From: Gaeumannomyces sp. JS-464
Taxonomy: Eukaryota > Ascomycota > Sordariomycetes > Magnaporthales > Magnaporthaceae
NCBI GenBank assembly: GCA_002197995.1
Contig: NGZR01000002.1
Coordinates: 3,968,001 to 4,032,000, forward strand
DNA length: 64,000 bases
Direction: 5' to 3'
The position numbers and the translations under genes were made by a program. A model generated the notes under the pieces. It did not search any database and was not told the origin of the DNA. It was given only the letters and a program-made list of their open reading frames with translations. Of this stretch, positions 10,348-20,116 are shown piece after piece (position 1 is the first letter of the stretch; every line of letters starts with the position of its first letter).

Positions 10348-11504
10348 ATGAAGAGCATCGGAAACATCGCCCTCCTGCTTCTTGCAGCCACCTCTTACGT
10401 CGCCGCCATGCCGGCCGACAGGGGGATGGTCGCACGTGACGAGGTCGCACCCGCAAAGCACGCCCTTCTCCTCCGCGAAGCAATTGCCGCCGCCGCGGCC
10501 GAGCAGGCTGCCGGCGAGAAGGCCGCCGCCGCTCCGGCAGAGGCAGCCGCCGGCGAGAACGCCGCTGAGAAGAACAAGGGTGCCGGGGCTGCTGCCGGGG
10601 CCGGAGCCGGAGTCGGGGCCGTCCAGGGCGGTGCCGCCAACAACGCTACCGCTCCTGCCAAGGACAACAAGAAGAACAAGAACGACGGAAAGGGCAAGGA
10701 TGCCAAGAAGGACGGGAAGGGCAAGGATGCCAAGAAGGACGGGAAGGGCAAGGACGCCAAGAAGGACGCCAAGAACAACGGCGGAGCCGCTGCCGGTGGT
10801 GCCGCCGCCCGCAACGGCACGGCCAACGCTGGCCAGGGCAAGGGCAAGGAGCGCAAGAACAACGGCGGAGCCGTGGCAGGTGGCGGCGCTGCCCGTAACG
10901 GCACTGTCGGCGCTGGCAACGGCAAAGCTAAAGGCGGCAAGGCTAACGAGGGCAAGGCTAAAGGCGGCAAGGCTAACGAGGGCAAGAACAACGGCGGAGC
11001 CGTGGCGGGTGGCGGTGCTGCCCGTAACGGCACTGCCGGCGCTGGCAACGGCAAAGCTAAAGGCGGCAAGGCCAACGAGGGCAAGGCCAAAGGCGGCAAG
11101 GCCAATGAGGGCAAGGCCAAAGGCGGCAAGGCCAATGAGGGCAAGGCCAAAGGCGGCAAGGCCAACGAGGGCAAGGCCAAGGACGGCAAGGCCAACGGCC
11201 TCAACGGCCTCCTCGGGCTGGTAAGTCGCGATCCCACCTCTCTGAGTCCGTCAATCGAATTCGAGGGGCTTTTCAGTAACTAACCGCATTTCTTTACGCG
11301 CTGCAGCTCCAGGGCCTCGGCGGTAAGGGCAAGGGCAAGGACGGCGCTGCCGGCGCCGGCGGCGCTCTGGGCCAGATCCTGGGCGGTCTCGGTGGTAAGG
11401 CCAACGCCGCCAACACTGGCGCCATGGATAACATCCTCGCAGCCCTGAACGGCGGCGCCAAGGCCAAGGCGAGGCGCAGTCTCCGCCCCGTGCTGCTCGA
11501 GTAA
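10348..11504 (+). CDS. Secreted, cysteine-free Ala/Gly/Lys/Asn repeat protein
   Basis: Two exons (10348-11220 and 11307-11504; GTAAGT/CTGCAG intron) encode about 356 residues. The N-terminus MKSIGNIALLLLAATSYVAA is a typical signal peptide. The mature part has essentially no Cys, Trp or Phe. It is built from repeats: an Ala-rich segment (residues 45-100), three GKGKDAKKD units, three copies of an NNGGAxAGGxAARNGT module (each with an N-glycosylation sequon), and about six KAKGGKANEG decapeptides. The C-terminal exon is Gly/Leu-rich and ends KAKARRSLRPVLLE, where RR is a possible Kex2 site. I do not recognise a family. A cell-wall, matrix or effector-like role is possible but inferred. The strong codon periodicity leaves other frames open too, but the signal peptide and clean splice favour this one. 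Confidence 0.75.
10690..11190 (+). repeat. In-frame coding tandem repeats of the secreted protein
   Basis: Short units of about 27-30 bp encode GKGKDAKKD (three copies near 10693-10765) and KAKGGKANEG (two copies near 10924-10985, four more near 11053-11175, then one diverged copy). Third-position differences between copies (AAC/AAT, GCT/GCC) show some age, while the last four are almost identical, suggesting recent expansion. Confidence 0.8.
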
Positions 11505-11898
11505 GCAGGCGGCGCCATGTAACTTTGTCTTTGGGTCTAGTGCAGAATAGCCCAGCCCCCTGTACTCTACACTTCTTTATCTTCACGGTCCAGTCAACTC
11601 AGATTCTGTCTGCTCCGTATTTCTTCACCTCTTCTATTGTCGCCTTTGTGCGCTCCTTTTGGGTCGACCTTGTTGGCCTATTTTTTATGTCATACACTCT
11701 GTGCCTCGAAGGCCGGAAGAAAATACCCTATGAGCTCTTCTTTTTCATGTCTCTCGATTGTGATATATGATCCATCCATCCCACTTCCATGGTGTGACTT
11801 TAGTTCCAATCGTGTGCGCAGTTCGCAAATAGTGTTCCTTCAGGTCGTCACCTTTCAACCTGCTAGTGTGCTAAATATTCCTAGCAGGGAGCCCCTTT
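11505..11898. other. Convergent intergenic region
   Basis: Holds the 3' ends of the secreted repeat gene (+) and the P450 gene (-). No further gene is visible. Confidence 0.5.
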
Positions 11899-13703
11899 TT
11901 ACAGAATCACCTCGAATCGAACGAAAAGCCGTCCGCTTTGCGGCCCCACGGTGCTATATATAAAAAAACCACGGTTAATCAGCTTGATCGCGAAGCACAC
12001 AATATGATGGCTAAACCTACTATCCGTCGTCTTGCTCAATCCCCCCGTCATCAACGATGTGTGTTGTGAAGTTGGAATAGATTGCGGCCGCAATAAGTTT
12101 CATCTCTAGCGTGGGCGAGTAAGTCGAGGGATTATCACATGCTGTTAAGCGGAAATCCCGGGTGTGGAAGAGCATTACGTACCATGAATGGCGAGATTTG
12201 AGCCAAGACACATCCTGCCCCCTGATCCAAATGCCCAAAACTGTCTGTTCATCGCTTTTCTCGTCTCCTCATCCGCCCGATCGGCGAGCCACCGTGTGTG
12301 GTCCCAATTCTCGGGGTCAGGGAAGGCCTTCTCGTCCCGGTGCAGCGTATGCGCTAGGGCCGAAACCCGTGTCCCTCCGGGTACTTTATAAGACCCAAGC
12401 ATGCACGATGGATACGGCGCCGCACGCGGTTGAGGACCGGGGATAGCCGCGTGCAGCCGTAGCGTTTCCATAAGCACTGCGTTGAGAAGCTCCAGTGAAT
12501 CCAAAATCTTGGGGTTGGCGGGCATATCCTTCTTCATGTTGGGCTCGATGGTCATGAGTTCGGCATGCAGGCTCTGCTGCAGGTCGCGGTTCTTGGAGAG
12601 GTGCCAAACTAGGTATGTCAGGGTTATGCCCACCGTTTCGAAGCCGGCAAGCACCTGGTCAAAGAGTTCCGAGGCTACTGATAGGTCGTGGTAGCGGATG
12701 GCCGTGGGATAAAGGATCGAACCCGTGCCAGACTCTTTCTCCCTTTCAAGTCCAGCGAGCAATACCCTCGTGACGACCGCTTCATCTGCAGGGTTGGAAG
12801 ATGCTCCGGCGGCGGCGAGAGCAACATCGTCGGCCAGGGTGGCGACACACATGCTGCGATTCCAGTCTTCCAGCTCCTTGTTCGCAGCATCAACCCATGA
12901 TGGGTATAACCGTATGCCGAGTTTGGAGAGGGATTTCGTAAGCCACGGCAACTCTTGATTGAAGAAGGGATAATTCGCTCTGGCGTTGTAAAGCTGTAGC
13001 CAATGCTCCCTGTAAGCTGGCTTGTTGAGAAAATTGGTCGAGTGACGGATGCCAAAGATGTAAGCCGAGATGAAGTCCATGGAGGTAGCCAGAAAAAGCG
13101 AGTGCAAGTCGATTCCGTGCGGCCTCTGGCTTTCAGCCGTCGACTCTTGCACGATGGCGAGCAGCCGCCCGTAAATTATAACTCTAGCCTGTGCCTTCAA
13201 TGCCTCGCTAGACTGTATGAAGGACTTGGAGTACACGTTTGAAAACATGCGCTTCCTGAGCGAATGCTCACGACTGGCCTGGGCCGAGAACATGCAGGGA
13301 ACGCTGCTAATTCTTTAGTCCCAGCCTGGCCTAAGATGAGGATGAGAGGAACATATACGCACCCATAGTTGTCGAAAATGGAATACCACGAGGTTTTGTC
13401 GAAGCCGCCCTGGTAGACAGTCTTGACGGCGCCGGCATTGTCGATACTGATTTCATTGGGGCCGACACGCACAAAGGGACCTAATCGCTGGTGAGCCTGG
13501 CGGAGGGCCCTATTCTCCCGGCCTTGGAAGCGAGCCAGGAGGATCCAGAGTGACGAGATGGGTGCCAGCCAATGCGCGTTGGGCATTCTACTCAGCGGGG
13601 ACAACACCGCCGGATAGACCAAGAAGCGGTATATCAGGTATAGTAGCAATATGGAGCCGGCCGGCAGCACCAATGTTGATGAGAGGAGCGACGCCAGTGC
13701 CAT
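11899..13703 (-). CDS. Cytochrome P450 monooxygenase
   Basis: Four exons read on the minus strand (13703-13363, 13306-12183, 12105-12021, 11953-11899) give an unbroken protein of 534 residues, the usual microsomal P450 length. An N-terminal hydrophobic anchor (about residues 1-30) precedes a Pro-rich hinge. Motifs in order are the I-helix AGFETVGIT (about 334), ExxR as ETLR (about 394-397), FPDPENWDHTRW, and the haem loop FGSGGRMCLGSNLA with Cys about 480. The C-terminus joins across tiny exons as IEQDDGYTVGPQSGRLFVRF. An upstream in-frame Met at 13898 exists, but the start at 13703 places the membrane anchor at the N-terminus. Substrate and CYP family are not assignable by eye. It is divergent from the GH36 gene, and no secondary-metabolite core enzyme is nearby. 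Confidence 0.88.
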
Positions 13704-14268
13704 GGTTAAGAATATGCGAGAGCCGCGGGTGTGTAGCCTTTCCAAGTACTTCCTTGCTAGGCTGGCAGCTGGCGACCATGGAAGCACGGAGTTTCCATGT
13801 GGTGAAGATGAAGTCCGTCTAAAATACCACCCCCACATTCTCAACCTGAGCTGCATCATGCAGAATGAGATCAGCACAGCCAAGCGCGACTTGGCCATGC
13901 GGGCTGAGTGTCACGTGTGGCAACCAGCTCGTGAGAGAAAACAACCTCGTCTCGAAGCATCTTTTGCTATTTTCCTTGGGCGTCCCCTTTTGTTTCTCGT
14001 CGCTTGCTGGGGGTGGTGTTTCTATATATACTTTTTGTTCTTCTACCATGGCCGTTCTCGCTCTCTATACGTGAGTGCCTGGCGTCAGAAAATCCAATGC
14101 ATTGCCGTGCCGTTCACCGATCGCGGCATCGTTCCTGCCCGTCCAGGGAATTCTGAGTTGGGTCTCCGTTACACGTAGTAGGCGCACGATTTCAGGGACA
14201 CGACACGACACACCCCGACACACGACCAACGTTCCACGCACCGTCTGTGCCAATTCTTCAAGGCAACA
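13704..14268. promoter_or_regulatory. Shared divergent promoter region, P450 / GH36
   Basis: A 565-bp interval separates the two divergent start codons. It contains a TATATATA box at 14023-14030 oriented for the GH36 gene, about 240 bp before its ATG. Co-regulation of the pair is only a possibility. Confidence 0.4.
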
Positions 14269-16926
14269 ATGGGGCCGCGATTGGTTTGCAATCCGCCGCT
14301 GGGCTTTGTGACTGCCATAAACGACAGTCGGGTATGATCTCTGCATAGGGTTGGGCCCCTTGGCACTCACGTCGCGTCTGACCCAAGAAATCCGTAGATT
14401 CGCTTCGCCTTCGCCGTCGCATTGTGCTCTGGGGTAGGATCTCACGGCAGCGATGGCCGTGTTTCGGAAGCTATCGTCTGGCACAATAATACCAAAGACC
14501 GCGCCTGGGCGGAGCTACCATTGCACCACCGTGTAAGTCGACGCTCGTCAAAGCGGGGGACGTGCGCCGGCCTGGCCTGGTCTGACAGGCGCACTAGCCG
14601 GACTGCCTCCCCCAAGGGAGTGATGGCAGAAGTGCATACTTCAGCGGCTCCCTTGAAAGGGTTTCGGGCCACGCCTCAAGCTTTCGATTCACCATCAAGT
14701 TCCGACTCGAATCAGATGCCCAATGGCAATGGGCAAAGGAAGCGTCAGGGCTGGACGACGGTGAGGTCGTATTTGCTCCCCAACAACTACCGAGTGGCAG
14801 CCTCAGCCACTATGTCACGGATTCGGACTATGATATCCATGTCGAGACCGGACCTGAAAAGTCTGGGGCATGTCTCAGTTGGGAACTGTCTATACCAGTT
14901 GCTGCTGCCCAAGGACGATGGTCTGGATATTCCACTGCCACTCTTGGTACTCCAGTCCGCGCCATACGATGGTTTGCTATCGTGAGGCACAACGAGGCTT
15001 GGTTCGGCCCTCGCCAGGGCCGCGGCCGGCTTTCCCTCGACAAGGATGGCATTTTGATCTCTTTTCTTCGAGACGACGGCCTACATCTCGTAATGCTAGC
15101 CTTAAGCCTCGATGACGTCCTCACCACATTCGGCTCTGACAGCAGCGGGAATATCCTGGCTCGGTGCTGCAATGACCGGCCGTCCCCGGGCACAGCGCGT
15201 GTCTTTGTCGCCACAGCGATACAAGCCGAAGTCGCGATCGCTGCCGTCTTTAGAGCAGCTAGGGCATTTGTTCACTCCCGTGCTCCGAAAGGAGGTGCGG
15301 GCTGTCGTGCTCAGCTTACTACACATGCCAAGCAGCAGCTGGAAGATTGGCACGATGGACTTGCCTACTGCACCTGGAACGGACTTGGACAGAACTTGAC
15401 ACCCGCCAAGATCATAGACGCTCTTGACAGGCTGAGCTCGAGTGGTGTTCACGCTCCAAATCTGATCATCGACGATAACTGGCAGTCTTTGGACTTCGCC
15501 GGCGATTCCAATTTCCAACACCGCTGGACCGCCTTCGAAGCCAACAAGCAGAATTTCCCAGGTGGTCTCAAAACCCTGACTTCGGCAATACGCCGCCAGT
15601 TCCCCTTCATCCAGAATATCGCGGTCTGGCATGGGATATTTGGGTATTGGGGTGGCATAGCCACCACTGGCGATGTTGCCCAGGCGTACCATCTTCGTAC
15701 AGTAAGGCGGCGTGAGGGCATCTGGCTTGGCGGAGGGGATATGACTACGGTTGACGGACCTAATGCGCACTCACTATTCGATGATTTCTACAGGTTTGTC
15801 TCACTACGTTGACGCTTTCCAAGCCTCCTTGACACGCTGACTGATCCGTGGCAGCTTTCTCGTCGAGTCCGGGGTGGACGCCGTCAAGACCGACACGCAA
15901 AGCTTTCTGGACTACCCCGAGCACGCGGACGACCGGTCTGCACTCGTAGCCCCATATCAGGCTGCATGGTGTTCTGCTCTTGTCAAACACTTTAGTGGGA
16001 AAGCCATCGCATGCATGGCCCAGATCCCCCAGAATATTCCCGAGTTCCTGAGGGACGACAGGCCTGCATTGATTATGCGGAACTCTGACGACTTCTTCCC
16101 CGATGACGCAGGGTAATATCTTGCTCTCCAAAGGCTTTTCGTATGCTTGCATTCACTGACCGTGTTGTTACCAGCTCCCACACTTGGCACGTTTTCTCCA
16201 ACGCGCATGTTGCTCTCCTTAGCCAGCATCTGAACGTGCTCCCGGATTGGGACATGTTCCAAACCGTGCACCACTTTTCGCGGTTCCACGCCGCCGCACG
16301 CTGCCTTTCTGGCGGGCCAATCTATATCACTGATAGGCCTGGCCAGCACGACGGCAAACTTATCGGAGAGATAACGGCAAATACCCCTGACGACCGGTTG
16401 GTAATTTTGCGGCCAGAGGTAGTTGGCAGGACGGCAGAAATGTACCTCCGGCATGCGGACAGACGATTTTTGAAAATCCAGGCACGGCACGGGCAGGCTG
16501 CGATGCTTGGATTGTTTAATATGGGCTCAGCGGCCCTAACCGAGCTCGTGTTTCTGGAAGATTTCCTCTTTTCCCCAGATGTGGACGCTTCCACCAGATT
16601 CATCATCCACCGGCATGGATCGGTCAGTTGCGCAGGTCCGTATACACCCTCCGCGGATGATCCTGTCGCAGAGCTCACGATTGCGGAACGGGGCGTCGAG
16701 ATATTGACAGCGCATGTTGTGCGTACGTTTGGCGAAACGAGTCTGGCCGTCCTGGGTCTGCTCGGGAAGATGTCCGGCGCAGCAGCGGTCATCGCAGCAG
16801 AATATCACGAGCAGCCGTCATCTTCGACGCTTCGGCTTCGGGTATCCCTAAAAGCGTTGGGAATTCTCGGTATTATGCTCTTCTCCCTAAACTCGGGTGT
16901 CCTGCGCTCGATCTACTATCACATCC

Positions 16927-16967
<41 letters not shown>

Positions 16968-17223
16968 CAACCGAACAAGAAGGATACCATTGACTGACAA
17001 TGAACGAATTCTCCAAGGTGTCTATATCCTAAGCTCCGATTTCAAGCTTAGGTCTGTCGGGATCGTCGCTCGAGGGTCAGAGGTCCACAACCTTCACAGG
17101 TATCTCGAATTCTCGGGCCAGATGCTCAGAGTTGATTTGGTTGGGATATGGGAAAGCCTGGGCGAGTTCCCCTGCGGCAGGGAGGACTCGAAGGTTGAAG
17201 TTGTTATCACCCTTCCGGTTTGA
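14269..17223 (+). CDS. GH36-family raffinose synthase-like / alpha-galactosidase-type enzyme
   Basis: Six exons (14269-14331, 14398-14532, 14598-15793, 15855-16112, 16175-16869, 17018-17223) give 850 residues with no frame break. The first exon encodes MGPRLVCNPPLGFVTA, matching the PPLG start of fungal homologues. Family motifs follow: WHNN, YCTWNGLGQNLT, LIIDDNWQSLD, the nucleophile motif VDAVKTDTQSF (Asp in KTDTQ), and the acid/base region MRNSDDFFPDDAG, spliced to SHTWHVFSNAHV. SGGPIYITDRPG then leads into the C-terminal beta domain. The enzyme should act on alpha-galactosides or related oligosaccharides. Whether it hydrolyses or transfers is unknown. No signal peptide is evident, so it is probably intracellular. 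Oddity: the last intron (16870-17017, 148 nt) contains an A38 run. Confidence 0.88.
16928..16965 (+). repeat. A38 homopolymer inside the last GH36 intron
   Basis: Thirty-eight consecutive A residues. Reading through would give a poly-lysine tail. Splicing from GTATTATG at 16870 to the AAG at 17015-17017 restores the family sequence LKALGILGVYILSSD, so the run is intronic. A CTGAC branch-like element lies just downstream at about 16993. Confidence 0.9.
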
Positions 17224-18000
17224 GCTGCACATCTTCCCCTTATGAAACCGCCGTGAATGCACTCGCCATTGTGCTTACTGTCGGTTTTACATCCCTTCTC
17301 TTTCCACTCCTTCATTTTGTCCTTTCGAATTCCTATTCCTTCTTCTTTCAAATTAGATACTTATATCTTTTCCTTTTGAAAACCCCACGGCGCACACACG
17401 ATTGGAATCGGAGCCACGCGGGGGCATTTGCTAGGCTGCCCAGAAGCCAGCCGACGATAGGGTCAAAAGGGTCAAAAGGCTGGTGCGAAATGGAACAAAA
17501 ATTACCAGCACATTGGCAGGCGTGCAAGCCAGCCTTGCTCTCAGACATAGCCGAGCTGAGCTCAACCGTAGGGCCGGCCGCGGTTTGGATGGTGGACCAG
17601 CCGTCGGCTGCTCAGCCGGCTTCCTTCGGCAAACGATGCCTAGGGCGAGGGGAGCCGTAGACTGATGTGCTTGTGTCACATGCGTCGACCGTAAGTGTCA
17701 TGTAAGATGGAATTGAGTGACAATTGCTGTAACTGGATTGGCTGCAGCGACCCACCTGCGGTGTTAGTGGGAGCAGTAGGCGCTCCGAATCGGCCGGCAC
17801 TGAAAAAAACGTCATAGCTCCCGCTGGAATGGAGGAATGCCATTGAACACCCATTCCGACACTAACACCAGACAGACCCCGCCACCAAATCTGGCTTTGG
17901 ACACGGCTGCTTCACACCGGGCCTGCTCGACACTGGGATCCTAGAGACGACGATGTGCAGGTAGACTGTGGGGAGGAATCGCTCGATTGACCACACCCTC
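17224..18000. other. Intergenic region GH36 / ETF-QO
   Basis: About 0.78 kb between tandem plus-strand genes. The T-rich part near 17.28-17.37 kb is probably GH36 3' UTR. No gene is seen. Confidence 0.5.
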
Positions 18001-20075
18001 ATGTCTGCGCTGGCCAGAGGAGCGGCGCGGAGCTGCCTTGGCCGCAATGCCTTCGCTCCGCGCCTCCTCACTCCCGTCGCTCCGAGCGCGGCTTTCTCGT
18101 CGCGCCACGACCTGAACAGGCTGGCGCGGAGACCAACCCAGAACCCTACGCCCTGGAGGGGAAGGAGACCGTTCTCGGTGACCAAATCCCAGAACACAGC
18201 CAGTCAGGACGAGTCGTTCGACGTTCAAGCCATCGAAAGGGAAAGCGACCAGGTGGACGTGTGCATCGTCGGCGGAGGTGAGACAGAGACAGACATAGCA
18301 GGCGGCGCGCCGAGCTGAGCTGGACTGTAGCTGACAATGGGGGGAAAACGTCGCCGCCGCCTCGCAGGTCCGGCCGGTCTCAGCGCGGCCATCCGGCTCA
18401 AGCAGCTGGCAAACGAGGCAGGCAATGAGGACTTCAGGGTCCTGCTGCTCGAGAAGGCGGGCGAGCTGGGCGCGCACATCGTCTCGGGCGCCGTGATCCA
18501 GCCAACAGCTGTCAACGAGCTCATCCCCGACTGGCTTGCCCCTGAAAACCCCGACCGGTTCGAGCACGCGACCCCCGCTGGCGGCGACCGCATGCGCTTC
18601 CTCACAAAGTCCATGGCCCTCCCGCTCCCCGCGCCGCCGCAGATGCACAACCACGGGAACTACATTGTGAGCCTGGGCCAGTTCACCGCCTGGCTGGGTG
18701 CCCGGGCCGAGGAGGTCGGTGTCGAGGTCTACCCTGGATTCGCGGCGTCCGAGGTTGTGTACAAGCCTGATGGCTCTGTGCTCGGCGTCGCCACAAACGA
18801 CTTGGGCATTGCACGCGACGGCCGACCCAAGGACTCTTTCGAGCGCGGCATGGAGTTCCACGCCCGCTGCACCCTCTTCGCCGAGGGCTGCCACGGGAGC
18901 CTCAGCAAGCAGGTCATCAACAAGTTCGACCTGCGCCGCGAGAGCCAGCCGCAGACCTACGGCCTCGGGCTCAAGGAGGTCTGGGAGGTCGACCCGGCCA
19001 AGTTCCGAAAGGGCGAGATCACGCACTCGCTCGGCTACCCGCTTCCCAAGGACGTCTACGGCGGCGGCTGGATGTATCACTTTGGCGACAACCTCGTCTC
19101 GGTCGGCCTGGTCGTGGCGCTCGACTACGCGAACCCGTGGCTGTCGCCCTACGGCGAGTTCCAAAAGATGAAGAAGCACCCGCTGTACCGCGAGGTGCTC
19201 GAGGGCGGCAAGTGCATCTCGTACGCCGCCCGGTCCCTGATCGAGGGCGGGTTCCAGTCGATCCCCAAGGTCGCCTTCCCCGGCGGCGCTCTGATTGGCG
19301 ACTCGGCTGGCTTCGTCAACGTGCCCAAGGTGAAGGGCACGCACAACGCCATGAAGTCGGGCATGCTGGCGGCCGAGGCGGCCTGGAAGGCGCTGCGGGG
19401 CGTCGGCAGCGATGGCTCCGTCTTCCTGTACGACTACGAGGACTCGCTGCGCCAGTCGAGCATCTGGAAGGAGCTCAAGGAGGTGCGCAACATCCGCCCG
19501 TCGTTCCACTCGCCCTTGGGCATGTACGGCGGCATCCTGTACTCTGGGCTCGAAACATACCTCCTCAAGGGCCGCGTGCCCTGGACCCTGAAGCACAAGA
19601 CAGCCGACCACCTGGCCACCAAGCCCGCGGACCAGTGCGAGAAGATCGAGTACGAGAAGCCCGATGGCAAGCTCACGTTCGACATACTCACCAGCGTGTC
19701 GCGCACCGGCACCAACCACGAGGAGGACCAGCCCGTGCACCTGCAGGTCAAGGACTGGGACCAGCACGCCGTCGACACCTGGCCCAAGTTCAAGGGGCTG
19801 GAGAACCGCTTCTGCCCGGCCGGCGTCTATGAGTATGTCGAGGATCCTTCCAAGGAGCTCGGGGTTCGGTTCCAGATCAACGCGCAAAAGTAAGCCGAAC
19901 AAACCGCACCGATTAATATCTTGCGCCGCTCGTCGTTTTTGATCACTGACCATCTTAATTGTTGGCGCCCCTCAGCTGCATCCACTGTAAAACATGCGAC
20001 ATCAAGGCGCCCCTGCAGGACATAAACTGGCAGACGCCACAGGGATCGGAAGGCCCCAAGTATTACATGACGTAA
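18001..20075 (+). CDS. Electron transfer flavoprotein-ubiquinone oxidoreductase (ETF-QO), mitochondrial
   Basis: Inner-membrane enzyme that passes electrons from ETF (acyl-CoA and amino-acid dehydrogenases) to ubiquinone. Three exons (18001-18277, 18368-19889, 19976-20075) encode 632 residues, normal for the family. An Arg/Ala-rich presequence (about residues 1-60) precedes the FAD-binding [17 protein letters not shown], which spans intron 1. Further motifs are [29 protein letters not shown], the membrane/quinone-site region [14 protein letters not shown], and [20 protein letters not shown]. The 4Fe-4S cysteines lie at [10 protein letters not shown] and, after intron 2, [12 protein letters not shown]. 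The reading is intact throughout. The yeast orthologue is Cir2. Confidence 0.96.
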
Positions 20076-20092
20076 AGACGAGGGCACAACAC

Positions 20093-20116
20093 TTTTTTTT
20101 TTTTTTTTTTTTTTTT
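20093..20116 (+). repeat. T24 homopolymer downstream of ETF-QO
   Basis: Twenty-four consecutive T residues start 17 bp after the ETF-QO stop. Further T8-T12 tracts lie at 20153-20185. No target-site duplication is visible around it. Confidence 0.9.

Noticed and set aside
10921..11190. CRISPR-like or satellite array
   Set aside because: The 30-bp repeats are contiguous and in frame, without unique spacers; they are coding.
12020..12022. In-frame TAG ending the P450 at IEQDDG
   Set aside because: A canonical GTAGGT donor overlaps the stop, and splicing to 11953 gives the family C-terminus YTVGPQSGRLFVRF.
16897..16998. Poly-lysine C-terminus of the GH36 protein
   Set aside because: Splicing 16870-17017 removes it and restores family sequence.
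10348..17223. Secondary-metabolite gene cluster around the P450
   Set aside because: No backbone synthase, transporter or pathway-specific regulator lies within the neighbourhood.
17941..19953. 670-codon open frame on the minus strand opposite ETF-QO
   Set aside because: It mirrors the codon bias of the clearly identified plus-strand gene, is rich in Leu/Val/Arg/Gly without any motif, and crosses both ETF-QO splice sites.
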